Source: an uncultured Clostridia bacterium (lineage in GTDB: Bacteria; Bacillota; Clostridia; TANB77; CAG-508). From it: DNA of 39,765 nucleotides. The stretch spans positions 1 to 39,765 of the forward strand of contig CASAUJ010000014.1 in the NCBI GenBank assembly GCA_949118805.1, written 5' to 3'. Made by a program: the position numbers and the translations under genes. Position 1 is the stretch's first letter. Every line of letters starts with the position of its first letter. This document shows positions 26,327 through 33,634 of this stretch, piece after piece. Under the pieces are notes generated by a model. It searched no databases. It was not told where the DNA came from and saw nothing but the letters and a program-made list of their open reading frames with translations.

Positions 26327-26602
26327 ATGAAGAAAAATCAAAAAATATATAAAAGACTATTGATACTAGGCATTGCTAGTTATGTAATTTTTACTTTAGT
26401 AAATCAACAAAAAACCTTGAATCAATATAGTGATAATAGCAGAGACTTAATGTCTCAAATTGCAGAAGAAAAAGAATATAAGGAAGAACTTGCTAAGAAA
26501 AAAGATGATGTTACATCTTTAGATTTTATTGAACAAACAGCAAGAGAAAAATTAGATATGTATTATCCAAATGAAAGAGTTTATGTCGATAGAGGAATGT
26601 AA
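26327..26602 (+). CDS. divIC: Septum formation initiator (DivIC/FtsB family)
   Basis: The 91-residue bitopic protein has a short basic cytoplasmic end, one transmembrane segment (about 10-28), a coiled coil (about 32-65) and the C-terminal family motif FIEQTAREKLDMYYPNE. DivIC pairs with FtsL in the division complex. ATG 26327 was chosen because GGAGAG lies seven bases upstream; in-frame ATGs at 26282 and 26312 lack one. It completes the yabP-yabQ-divIC set. Confidence 0.85.
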   Translation: MKKNQKIYKRLLILGIASYVIFTLVNQQKTLNQYSDNSRDLMSQIAEEKEYKEELAKKKDDVTSLDFIEQTAREKLDMYYPNERVYVDRGM

Positions 26603-26624
26603 TTTTAATTATATTCCTTTTTTT
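26594..26624 (+). terminator. Terminator overlapping the divIC stop
   Basis: GGAATGTAATT (594-604) pairs with AATTATATTCC (607-617) with a G.U pair, followed by seven Ts. The stem begins inside the last codons of divIC. Confidence 0.75.
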
Positions 26625-26733
26625 GGAAAAAGCATTTCATTTCTTTAAAAATTATGATATAATTACTATATTATTTAAATTTCGTCTTTACATTTTCCCA
26701 CAAAAATATAAAATTAGAATAAGGAGGACTTTT

Positions 26734-28077
26734 ATGTTAGACTTAGAGTCAATGACTTTAATAGAGTTGAAAGAATTAGCTAAAAAAAATAATATAAAAA
26801 ATATTACAAAACTAAAAAAAGATGAACTATTAACTGTCCTACAACAAATCATGCAACAAACTGAAAAAAAACCAGAAGAAATTGAGGAAATCGATAAACC
26901 AGAAAGACAGTATGATCCAAATGGAGAACCAATTGTAGACTATAAATTAACAAGTGATGGTGATGAAATAGTAGAAGGAATCCTAGATATATTACCAGAT
27001 GGCTATGGTTTTTTAAGAGGTGAGAATTTTTTATCAAGTGAAAAAGATGTCTATATATCTATGGTTCAAATTAGAAGATTTCATTTAGATACAGGAGATA
27101 TTATAAAGGGGATTTCTAGATTTAGAGAAGGAGAAAAATTCCCATCGTTGATTTTTGTGGGAGAAGTAAATGGTGAACATCCAGAAAAAGCAATGAGAAG
27201 AAAAAGATTTGATGAACTAACTCCGATTTATCCAAATAAAAGATTAAAATTAGAAACAACAACAAAAGATTATGCTACAAGAATTATTGATTTAATGTGT
27301 CCTATTGGAAAAGGGCAGAGGGGAATGATTGTAGCCCAACCTAAAGTAGGAAAAACAACTTTAATGAAAAAGGTTGCTAACAGTATATCACAGAACAATC
27401 CAGAAGTTGAACTAATTGTTTTATTGATCGATGAACGACCTGAAGAAGTAACAGATATGAAACGTTCTATTAAAGGACAAGTTATTCATTCAACATTTGA
27501 TGAATTACCAGAACATCATGTAAAAGTTGCTGAAATGGTTCTAGAACGTGCTAAAAGACTTGTTGAACATGGAAAGGATGTGGTTATTCTATTAGATAGT
27601 ATTACTAGACTGACTAGAGCTTATAATCTAGTTATTCCATCCTCTGGGAGAACTTTATCTGGTGGAATTGATCCTGCTTCTTTACATAAACCAAAAAAGT
27701 TTTTTGGTGCAGCACGAAATATAGAATTTGGTGGAAGTTTAACAATTTTAGCTACTGCATTAATTGATACTGGAAGTAGAATGGATGATGTTATTTTTGA
27801 AGAATTTAAAGGAACCGGTAATATGGAAGTTCATTTAGATAGAAAATTGTCTGAAAGAAGAATTTTTCCAGCTATCGATATTAATAAATCTGGTACTAGA
27901 AGGGAAGATTTATTATTAACTCCAAAAGAAAAAGACACTGTATTTGCTTTAAGAAAAGCTATGAACAGTATGCCAGTAGCAGATGTTACAGAACAAGTTA
28001 TTAGTAAAATGACACAATCAAAAGATAATAATGAATTTATTGAACAAATGGAAAATTATCTAAAGAAATTTAAATAA
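26734..28077 (+). CDS. rho: Transcription termination factor Rho
   Basis: Rho is a hexameric RNA helicase that ends transcription. The 447 residues contain the N-terminal Rho_N helices (MTLIELKELAKKNNIKNI), the RNA-binding cold-shock domain with DGYGFLR (about 90), Walker A QPKVGKTTLMKK (about 205-216), Walker B VVILLDSITR and the Q/R loops. ATG 26734 is preceded by AAGGAGG. A TATAAT lies at 26658-26663 with a weak TTTCAT 17 bases before it. Phage-derived DNA begins within a few bases of the stop codon. Confidence 0.96.
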   Translation: MLDLESMTLIELKELAKKNNIKNITKLKKDELLTVLQQIMQQTEKKPEEIEEIDKPERQYDPNGEPIVDYKLTSDGDEIVEGILDILPDGYGFLRGENFLSSEKDVYISMVQIRRFHLDTGDIIKGISRFREGEKFPSLIFVGEVNGEHPEKAMRRKRFDELTPIYPNKRLKLETTTKDYATRIIDLMCPIGKGQRGMIVAQPKVGKTTLMKKVANSISQNNPEVELIVLLIDERPEEVTDMKRSIKGQVIHSTFDELPEHHVKVAEMVLERAKRLVEHGKDVVILLDSITRLTRAYNLVIPSSGRTLSGGIDPASLHKPKKFFGAARNIEFGGSLTILATALIDTGSRMDDVIFEEFKGTGNMEVHLDRKLSERRIFPAIDINKSGTRREDLLLTPKEKDTVFALRKAMNSMPVADVTEQVISKMTQSKDNNEFIEQMENYLKKFK

Positions 28078-28082
28078 AAAAG

Positions 28083-28205
28083 AAAAATAATAGATCATTA
28101 CCTAAAGGATTAAGAGGTAAAGGATTTTTTATAGATGGTGCTACTTTTAAAGAAGATATAAAAAATATTATTTCTATTCAAAGCAAATTAGAAAGAGAGT
28201 TATAA
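28083..28205 (+). pseudogene. C-terminal gene remnant fused just after rho
   Basis: An open frame without a start encodes about 40 residues (…LPKGLRGKGFFIDGATF…, ending KLEREL) and stops at 28203-28205. It begins only a few bases after the rho stop and ends convergent with the DUF2726 gene. In the intact phage the gene in this place is rep, so this is probably the 3' end of the initiator gene of the older element, though it does not resemble the C terminus of the intact Rep. It marks the left junction of phage and host DNA. Confidence 0.45.
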
Positions 28206-28214
28206 ACTCTCTTT
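28192..28214. terminator. Bidirectional terminator between gene remnant and left DUF2726 gene
   Basis: AAAGAGAGTT (192-201) pairs with AACTCTCTTT (205-214) with a 3-base loop. A T-rich tract follows on the plus strand and the minus side is A/T-rich. It overlaps the stop codons of both convergent frames. Confidence 0.65.
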
Positions 28215-28679
28215 AATTTTTTGTTTTAATTTTTCAATATTATAATAATTTTCTACAGGTATTCTTAATATTTTTATGTTTAAATCTTTGAATAATTGAT
28301 TAATGAATTGATCTCTTTCAATTCTTTTTGTTTGATGATGTGTTTTATCATCTAATTCAATACAAAGTTTTATTTTGCAATTGTTTTCTGTAATAACAAA
28401 ATCTATTGTTTTACTTTTTATTTTATTAAAATCTTTATAATTTTTGGGTTTTATAAGTTCATATAATGAAACTTGCGTAAATACTGTTAAGTTAAGTTCA
28501 TCTGTAATAGTTTTTAGTAATTTATAGAATTTTAATTCGGTAGTGGTTAATAAATATTCCTTTTTTTCATATAAGTTTTGATAGTTTTCTTTAATGTTAT
28601 TAATGTCATTTTCTTTCTGATTTATGATTTTTTCAATTATTAATATGATAATTATAATAATTAATATAACAACTAACAT
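28200..28679 (-). CDS. Membrane-anchored DUF2726 nuclease-like protein, left copy
   Basis: The 159-residue protein has an isoleucine-rich transmembrane segment at 3-16, a charged linker and a DUF2726 domain (about 45-159) with KTIDFVITE and LCIELDDKTHH. DUF2726 is related to the PD-(D/E)xK nuclease fold; the D...ExD pattern is kept. A GAGGTGA site precedes the ATG. It is a diverged paralogue of the gene at 34851-35462 with a shorter linker, and it belongs to the decayed element, yet its frame is intact. A defence or superinfection role is inference. Confidence 0.7.
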   Translation of the reverse strand: MLVVILIIIIIILIIEKIINQKENDINNIKENYQNLYEKKEYLLTTTELKFYKLLKTITDELNLTVFTQVSLYELIKPKNYKDFNKIKSKTIDFVITENNCKIKLCIELDDKTHHQTKRIERDQFINQLFKDLNIKILRIPVENYYNIEKLKQKIKESL

Positions 28680-28717
28680 AAAATCACCTCTATTAATTAT
28701 AGCACAATTTACATAAT

Positions 28718-28746
28718 TTTACAATGCATACATAATATTGTACAAT
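28718..28746 (+). promoter_or_regulatory. Decayed promoter of the left small conserved ORF
   Basis: TTTACA (28718-28723), a 17-base spacer and TACAAT (28741-28746) correspond to the consensus TTGACA-17-TATAAT at the right copy. On the minus strand a TATAAT (28702-28697) serves the DUF2726 gene. Confidence 0.45.
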
Positions 28747-28771
28747 ATTATCATGTAAAGGGGGGACATTT

Positions 28772-29032
28772 TTGAAAGAATATGGTATTTATATAAGATA
28801 AGGATCTGGAACACTATATATGATACATTTTTTTAATGATATTGTTAGTGCTAAATTGAAATTATGTGAAATGATGCAGTTGGAAGAATAGTTCAGTTAA
28901 ATTAAGATATTATAGGAATAACATTAATTCTTGCACTTAATCCATTCGATAAAGATCCGTAAAGTTTCAGAATGGAAAAAATATTCAGAAGAAGAAGAGA
29001 AAGAAGAAAATGAAAATAAAAAAATTATTTAG
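28772..29032 (+). pseudogene. Decayed left copy of the small conserved phage gene
   Basis: From TTG 28772 (after GGGGGGA) the frame reads KEYGIYIR and then a TAA where the intact copy at 35558 has CAA. Homology resumes with GSGT-YMIH-FNDIVSAKLKL, then further stops and indels follow before the conserved EWKKYSEEEE-KEE end. It is clearly the same gene in ruins, showing that the left element is an older, non-functional phage fragment. Confidence 0.85.
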
Positions 29033-29053
29033 AAAAATAATTATAAAAATAGG

Positions 29054-29082
29054 TTGACAAGGTAATTTTATTATGATATATA
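29054..29082 (+). promoter_or_regulatory. Promoter in front of the inovirus structural operon
   Basis: TTGACA (29054-29059), a 17-base spacer and TATATA (29077-29082). The matching promoter in the right copy (35861-35889) now points out into host DNA. The operon in the integrated phage is therefore served by the remnant's promoter. Confidence 0.65.
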
Positions 29083-29126
29083 AATGTTAGATGAAATTTA
29101 TAGTAAGGTTTATAGAATCTAGAAAG

Positions 29127-29188
29127 AAGAGGGCATATAAGCATATGCTTAATAATTATAAATATACAACATTGCACAAAATCAAAGT
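29127..29188 (+). repeat. 62-bp direct repeat, left copy (candidate attL)
   Basis: It matches 35932-35993 at 60 of 62 positions, with only two adjacent mismatches near 29166-29167. It contains the perfect palindrome TAAGCATATGCTTA. Homology between the left and right regions ends sharply at the final AAAGT, beyond which the left side enters the phage operon and the right side leaves the phage. No integrase gene is present, so host Xer recombination or another enzyme would be needed. The palindrome's resemblance to a Xer site is weak. Confidence 0.75.
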
Positions 29189-29213
29189 GAGATGAGCAAT
29201 GTTTGTTAAGGAA

Positions 29214-29261
29214 AATAGATTTATTATAGTACTAAGTTTTTAGTATTGTAATAAGTCTATT
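29214..29261 (+). repeat. 22-bp hairpin upstream of the phage ssb gene
   Basis: Bases 29214-29235 pair with 29240-29261 across 22 positions with a few G.T pairs and a GTTT loop, followed by a T-rich stretch and then the AAGGAGG site of ssb. It could be the packaging signal of the filamentous phage, a single-strand origin, or a transcription attenuator in front of the operon. Confidence 0.75.
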
Positions 29262-29287
29262 TTTATTTTAAGGAGGTAATACAAATT

Positions 29288-29584
29288 ATGAAATGTAAAG
29301 GTGAATTTGTATTTAAAAGTGTAGAAAAAAGAGAAGGTGGAAGTTTTACAAATGACAAGGGACAGGCTGTAAATTATGATATGGCTTATGTTCTAAAAGT
29401 TGATGAATTAACACAAAACGGTATTTACGAAAGAAAATTAAAAATTGATAAAGCAAACAGTGTACTACTTAATAAGGTACAAAACTTAAAACCATATGAC
29501 AAAATCAATCTAGTTTGTGACGTTGTTTTATATGGTGCAAATGCAAGGGTTATTCCTGTCGATATAGACAGTAATAATAAATAA
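29288..29584 (+). CDS. Inovirus ssDNA-binding protein (gpV-like)
   Basis: The 98-residue protein is beta-rich (GEFVFKSVEKREGGSF, YVLKVDELT, KINLVCDVVLYG) without helices of note, fitting a small OB-fold ssDNA-binding protein. Position as the first gene of the structural operon, just before the coat gene, matches the place of gene V homologues in other inoviruses. It would coat the single-stranded genome before assembly. The family was assigned from size, composition and context rather than a clear motif. Confidence 0.7.
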   Translation: MKCKGEFVFKSVEKREGGSFTNDKGQAVNYDMAYVLKVDELTQNGIYERKLKIDKANSVLLNKVQNLKPYDKINLVCDVVLYGANARVIPVDIDSNNK

Positions 29585-29608
29585 TATACCTAGAAAGGAG
29601 TAGTTCCT

Positions 29609-29824
29609 ATGGAAGGTAATGTAGTAGGAGGTTCAGCTATGGCAGGTTTAGATTTTAGTCCAGTAATTACTGCTTTAACAACTGCAGTTACACCAGCGCA
29701 AATTATTTCGCTTGTAACACAAATTATAGCTTTTGGTATTCCATTCGTATTCATGTGGTTTGGTATTAGAAAGCTTGTTAAAATCTTTAGAAGCGCAGTA
29801 ATGGGTGGACGTATTACGGTTTAG
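29609..29824 (+). CDS. Inovirus major coat protein (gpVIII-like)
   Basis: The 71-residue protein has a polar N part, one hydrophobic segment (about 33-55, IISLVTQIIAFGIPFVFMWFG) and a basic C end (RKLVKIFRSAVMGGR) that would face the DNA. This is the hallmark layout of a filamentous phage major coat protein. No cleavable signal peptide is obvious. AAAGGAG precedes the ATG and a strong terminator follows the stop, as in many inoviruses where the coat message must be abundant. Confidence 0.85.
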   Translation: MEGNVVGGSAMAGLDFSPVITALTTAVTPAQIISLVTQIIAFGIPFVFMWFGIRKLVKIFRSAVMGGRITV

Positions 29825-29830
29825 TTTTTT

Positions 29831-29866
29831 CTCGGGGGTTCTCCATTCCTCCGAGATATTTTTTAT
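29831..29866 (+). terminator. Terminator after the coat gene
   Basis: CTCGGGGG (831-838) pairs with CCTCCGAG (848-855) with one G.T pair, followed by ATATTTTTTATTATT. It separates the abundant coat message from the assembly genes. Confidence 0.85.
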
Positions 29867-29885
29867 TATTGTGGAGGTAATTATT

Positions 29886-30026
29886 TTGAGAGAATTAGAT
29901 TATATTTCTTTTTTATTTGATGTGGCTTTTATAAGTACAAAAAAGTATATGAAAGAATGTATTCAAAACGAGGGGGTAAAAAATGAAAAGAAAAAAGAAT
30001 GTAACAAAACAAGAGTTAAAAGATAG
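29886..30026 (+). CDS. 46-aa inovirus ORF, TTG start
   Basis: TTG 29886 follows GTGGAGG with good spacing. It reads RELDYISFLFDVAF, then a charged tail ending KKECNKTRVKR, and overlaps the next start by 44 bases. An upstream in-frame ATG (29805) lies inside the coat gene and before the terminator, so it was rejected. It may be a small virion or assembly protein. No family is recognised. Confidence 0.5.
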   Translation: MRELDYISFLFDVAFISTKKYMKECIQNEGVKNEKKKECNKTRVKR

Positions 30027-30243
30027 TCTTGTACAGAGTTTAGAATACAATACAAGAGCATTAGACTATATAGAAAATGTATTGAATAAAGCAAAAGATA
30101 ATTTAAATTATGATCCAGATGATAAAGATTATAAAGAAATAGTTGAAACACTTGAGTATATTAAGTTTTCTTTAACTTATTTAGATCAACAGTATAATGA
30201 TAGTTTGAAAAGAGTAGGTGTTTGTATTGGTTTTAAAAGGTAG
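29983..30243 (+). CDS. 86-aa inovirus ORF of unknown function
   Basis: ATG 29983 has GAGGGGG upstream. The product is basic at the N end (MKRKKNVTKQELKDSL) and then mostly helical and charged, without a membrane segment. It overlaps the preceding and the following (zot) genes, which indicates translational coupling within the assembly operon. No family is recognised. Confidence 0.6.
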   Translation: MKRKKNVTKQELKDSLVQSLEYNTRALDYIENVLNKAKDNLNYDPDDKDYKEIVETLEYIKFSLTYLDQQYNDSLKRVGVCIGFKR

Positions 30244-30939
30244 TTTGGATGGAAGTAAAAATCCTTTGAATTTATTTAAAACGATAAAATATAAGAAAGA
30301 TTTTAAAAAAGAACATCCACGGTTATTTTGAGCCAGATGGTTTGTTGGTTTTTTGTGGTCCTCAAGGTTCTGGAAAAACTTTAAGTGCTGTTAATTATGT
30401 AAGGGATTTGTCTTGGGTATATCCAAAAGTTAAGTTAGTAACCAATGTAGATATAAAAGGACTAAATCCAGTAGTTGAGGTTTTTGAATATAATCGGAAT
30501 TGAAAGTATAACCAGTATAGAAAATGGATATAATGGGGTTATTTTTCTTATTGATGAAATTCATTTGGAATTTAATAGTTTAGAAAGTAAAAATATTCCC
30601 ATAGAAGTTATGATAGAGGTTTCTCAACAGAGAAAACAGAGAAAGCATATTGTAGGTACTTCACAACAATTTTTGCGTTTGGCTAAACCATTAAGGGAAC
30701 AAATTAAAAATTTGGTTATTTGTAGTAATATGTTTGGTTTAATGCAATATAACAAGTTGATAGATGGTACTACAATAACAGAAAAAAATGGACATATACA
30801 AATGGATGTAAGAAAGAAATCAATATGGTTTCATACACCTTCTTTATATGATAGTTATGATACTTATGCAAAAATGAGGAGATATAGGGAAGAGTGGCAA
30901 GGTGTGAGACGTGATAATTCTGTGTATTATGGAGGTTAA
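30218..30939 (+). CDS. zot: Zot/gpI-like morphogenesis ATPase, requires two +1 shifts at CGG
   Basis: pI/Zot ATPases extrude filamentous phage through the membrane. Three open segments join into one 239-residue protein. From GTG 30218 the frame reaches CGG 30320-30322 and soon a stop (TGA 30329). Skipping the C gives GYFEPDGLLVFCGPQGSGKT, with Walker A GPQGSGKT. That frame reaches CGG 30495-30497, then TGA 30501. Skipping the C again gives GIESITS and the Walker B GVIFLIDEIHLE. The remainder (VGTSQQFLRLAKPLREQI) is typical Zot and stays open to 30939. All other phage genes in the unit are intact, so decay of just this gene at two CGG codons would be a coincidence. Start choice is uncertain (TTG 30227 is also possible). 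Confidence 0.85.
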
Positions 30940-30944
30940 ATAGT

Positions 30945-31082
30945 ATGGATTGGTCTGTTGTTATTATACAAGTAGCAAAATTAGTTGGTTACGCATTTCC
31001 ATTTTCATTAATATTTGGCGTAACGGCTAAGTTAGTAAATATGACGCTAGATATGATTTTCAATAAAAAGATTGAGATGTAG
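30945..31082 (+). CDS. 45-aa single-span membrane protein of the inovirus
   Basis: ATG 30945 follows ATGGAGG at the end of zot. The product (MDWSVVIIQVAKLVGYAFPF...) has one hydrophobic span of about 22 residues and a charged end (NKKIEM). Size and position fit a minor coat or assembly protein of a filamentous phage; which one cannot be told. Confidence 0.65.
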   Translation: MDWSVVIIQVAKLVGYAFPFSLIFGVTAKLVNMTLDMIFNKKIEM

Positions 31083-31095
31083 GAGGATAAAAAAA

Positions 31096-31239
31096 ATGAT
31101 GAATGGTGGAATTTTTTCAATTATATGTATTGTTATGTTAGTAGTTGGTTTGCTATCCAATGTATTAGCTTGGATCTTAAAAAGGGTTTACAAAAATAAA
31201 ATGAACTCAATGGCGAATTTGAAAAAAGCTGAAAAATAG
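31096..31239 (+). CDS. 47-aa single-span membrane protein of the inovirus
   Basis: AGGAGG precedes two adjacent ATGs (31096, 31099). The product has one membrane span (about 6-28) and a basic C end (KRVYKNKMNSMANLKKAEK), similar in design to its upstream neighbour. Probably a second minor virion protein. A hairpin follows the stop. Confidence 0.65.
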   Translation: MMNGGIFSIICIVMLVVGLLSNVLAWILKRVYKNKMNSMANLKKAEK

Positions 31240-31250
31240 AAAAATGACTT

Positions 31251-31287
31251 GCTTTTTTGTGTGTTGCGCAAGCAACCACACAAAAGC
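31251..31287 (+). terminator. Hairpin after the small membrane protein genes
   Basis: GTTGC/GCAAC with a GCAA loop is extended by TTTTGTGT/ACACAAAA (one bulged C) and GC/GC, then AGTTTTAATTT. It is probably a partial terminator dividing the phage operon. Confidence 0.6.
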
Positions 31288-31312
31288 AGTTTTAATTTAG
31301 GAGGGGAGAAGT

Positions 31313-31771
31313 ATGTTAAGTTCACAAGAACAAGAATATGTAAGATCAATAATAAATACTTATTCTAAAAATGGATATAGTTATTATTTATGTTGCACTA
31401 ATCGTGATACTTCTGTTGGTACTGATATTTACTTATATTTTTCAAAACAAGAAATAAAAGCTATTAATGATACGTGTTTTAGTATCATTGATGGAATACA
31501 AGTAAATATTGATACAAGTTATAGATATAATGATAGTCCAGATGTTTTAAAAATGTATTCCAGTATATCTGGTAACATGGTTGTAATTAGTAAAAAAGAA
31601 TATGTTTATAGTAATTGTGTTTATGAATATACAGTTACTTCTGAAATTATTTATCCAGATATCTTACTATCTGGTAATGATAGTTTTAATAGTATTTATA
31701 TAGTTAATTTTTTATTAATTTCTATATTTTTATATTTATTTATAAAAAGTATTTTAAGGATTAGGAGGTAG
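31313..31771 (+). CDS. 152-aa C-terminally anchored inovirus protein
   Basis: A soluble, tyrosine- and serine-rich domain with three cysteines (YYLCCTNRD, SNCVYEY) is followed by one membrane span at about 128-146 and a basic end (KSILRIRR). This topology suits a membrane-held virion or assembly protein. No signal peptide is evident. It precedes the adhesin gene by five bases, with AGGAGG between. No family is recognised. Confidence 0.6.
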   Translation: MLSSQEQEYVRSIINTYSKNGYSYYLCCTNRDTSVGTDIYLYFSKQEIKAINDTCFSIIDGIQVNIDTSYRYNDSPDVLKMYSSISGNMVVISKKEYVYSNCVYEYTVTSEIIYPDILLSGNDSFNSIYIVNFLLISIFLYLFIKSILRIRR

Positions 31772-31776
31772 TTTTT

Positions 31777-33273
31777 ATGAATAAATCTCTTAAACTATTA
31801 GTAACTATTTTAATATTTTTGTTTTGTATCAATGTATTTATAATTTCTAGTTTTGCTTTTGAGGCAACCTATGAAGGGGATACATATACTTTACCAGATG
31901 AATATTTTCAATATGGGAAAGATGTTTTAATATTTTATAATCGTGTTTCTGAGTATGTTCCTAATTCTGGGGTTGTTGTAATGATTGGAAATGGTTTTTA
32001 TTCTACTGGTGCTTCTGGTGTTTCTGGAATGTCTTCTGACAATCCATTATATTTTTATTACTATAAATGTGGAAGTGATTATAAAGGAGCATTGAAAAAT
32101 CTTTCTAAGTTTTCGCTTTCTAGTTTTACTAAAAAAACAGCTGGTTTTGCTGATGCTTTTATCGATTTTAGAAGTAGAGCTTCTTTAATTTATAGTAATT
32201 TTGATTTTAAAAATTCTAGTGGAGACATTGTTTTTTCAGCTAATGCAAAACCTCAGTTTAATGCTCCAAGTTTTATGAATACAGAAGAAGAATTAGCAAG
32301 TGGTAAATTTGATACTTTAAAAATTGATGCAGGAGATTTGGATAAAGCAAGCGATGAAATCGGTTTAGCTATATTTGATATTACTTCTAATATTATTGAA
32401 GTTGGTGGAGTAGGATTTCCTAATTTTAAACCTGTAAGTAGTTTTGTTTTGAATTCAAAAAGTGAATTTGCTTATATTGCTGATTTAAATATTTATTATA
32501 ATATTCCTCAAAGTAGATTAGGGATAGATTTATCAAATGATAAGAAGTATATGTTTTGTTTGTTTAATATGGAAGATGAGACTTTGTATAATTCTGTTAT
32601 TTTTACAATTGGAGGACTTACAACAGGGGAAGAGATTAAAAATGCTCAAGACGTAACAAATGATAAATTAGATGAACAGACAAACGCTATAAAAGAACAG
32701 ACAGAAACGAATAAAAATATTTTTGAGAAGATAGGGGAGGTATTAAGTTATATTAACCCTTTTTCAGAGAACTTTTTTGTTTATAAATTATTGGAACTGT
32801 TAGGAGAAATGTTGAAAAGTCTTTTTGTTCCTTCGGAAGATTTTTTGTCTAATTGGTTTACTGATGTTAGTTCTTATTTTGAGGACGCTTTTGGTATACT
32901 ATATTATCCTGTTGATTTAGTAATACAAGTTTTAGGGAGATTTGATGGAATAGTAGAACAAGATCCTGTGATTTCTTTTGGAGATCTTAGTTTGTTTGGT
33001 TTTGTTGTTATTCATTCATATTCTTTTAACTTTAATAGTTTGCTTTCAAATGATGTATTGAAGATGTTACATGATTTTTATTTAATTGTTATTGATGTTA
33101 TTCTTTGGTTTGGTTTACTTGTTTATTGTAAAAATGTAGTAGCTAATATTTTTGGTGGTAAATTTACTGATGATCTTATTGATGAGGCTAATGATGGAGA
33201 TTATGCAAGATATTCAAAATATCAAGATAATAAGAAAAGATATCAACAAGAACATGGAGGTAAGCAAAAATGA
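31777..33273 (+). CDS. pIII-like adhesin/attachment protein of the inovirus
   Basis: The 498-residue protein starts with a signal peptide (basic MNKSLK, hydrophobic core, SSFAFEA cleavage region near residue 28). A large extracytoplasmic domain follows, rich in serine, tyrosine and phenylalanine, then a short coiled coil (DKLDEQTNAIKEQTETNK, about 293-310), an amphipathic region and a late membrane span (about 430-455) before a polar basic tail. Length, topology and location before the gpVI-like gene match gpIII equivalents of filamentous phages. As usual for such proteins, the receptor-binding part shows no recognisable homology. Confidence 0.75.
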   Translation: MNKSLKLLVTILIFLFCINVFIISSFAFEATYEGDTYTLPDEYFQYGKDVLIFYNRVSEYVPNSGVVVMIGNGFYSTGASGVSGMSSDNPLYFYYYKCGSDYKGALKNLSKFSLSSFTKKTAGFADAFIDFRSRASLIYSNFDFKNSSGDIVFSANAKPQFNAPSFMNTEEELASGKFDTLKIDAGDLDKASDEIGLAIFDITSNIIEVGGVGFPNFKPVSSFVLNSKSEFAYIADLNIYYNIPQSRLGIDLSNDKKYMFCLFNMEDETLYNSVIFTIGGLTTGEEIKNAQDVTNDKLDEQTNAIKEQTETNKNIFEKIGEVLSYINPFSENFFVYKLLELLGEMLKSLFVPSEDFLSNWFTDVSSYFEDAFGILYYPVDLVIQVLGRFDGIVEQDPVISFGDLSLFGFVVIHSYSFNFNSLLSNDVLKMLHDFYLIVIDVILWFGLLVYCKNVVANIFGGKFTDDLIDEANDGDYARYSKYQDNKKRYQQEHGGKQK

Positions 33274-33551
33274 TAATAGAATTGATTTTTACAGTTGTTA
33301 AAGCTTTGATTTTTTTAGTATCAAGAATGTTTTTAATAGTACCTATTCCAGATATGCCAGAAAGTGCTGTGAATGCTATTAATACATTTTTAGACTCTAT
33401 TTTTAATAATTTAAATTTCCTTTCTTTCTTTGTTCATATTAATATGTTCAAAACAGTTGCCTCAATTGCTATTATTCTATATTCATTTGAACATTTATAT
33501 GAATTAGCACGATGGGTTTGGAATAAGCTACCAATTTCAAGTACAATGTAA
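33270..33551 (+). CDS. gpVI-like minor coat protein
   Basis: The 93-residue protein overlaps the adhesin stop by four bases (ATGA). It has two hydrophobic segments (about 3-23 and 50-72) and a PDMPESAVNAINTFLD loop, ending in a tryptophan-containing ARWVWNKLP tail. Small proteins of this design next to the adhesin are the gpVI/DUF2523-type minor coat proteins that cap the filament end. Confidence 0.7.
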   Translation: MIIELIFTVVKALIFLVSRMFLIVPIPDMPESAVNAINTFLDSIFNNLNFLSFFVHINMFKTVASIAIILYSFEHLYELARWVWNKLPISSTM

Positions 33552-33634
33552 AACCTAAACGATATGTTTTTAAGCCGAAATTCAATGTGTGAAAAACGAA
33601 GTTTTTTGCATATTGAATGAGGTATACTGGGGGA

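Noticed and set aside
29805..30026. 73-aa ORF starting inside the coat gene
   Set aside because: Its ATG lies before the coat stop and the terminator; the TTG at 29886 with GTGGAGG is the sensible start.
30218..30939. zot as an ordinary pseudogene
   Set aside because: Both frame breaks are +1 and lie exactly on the rare CGG codon, no other lesions are visible, and all neighbouring genes are intact. Kept as a CDS with shifts, with error or decay as the stated alternative.
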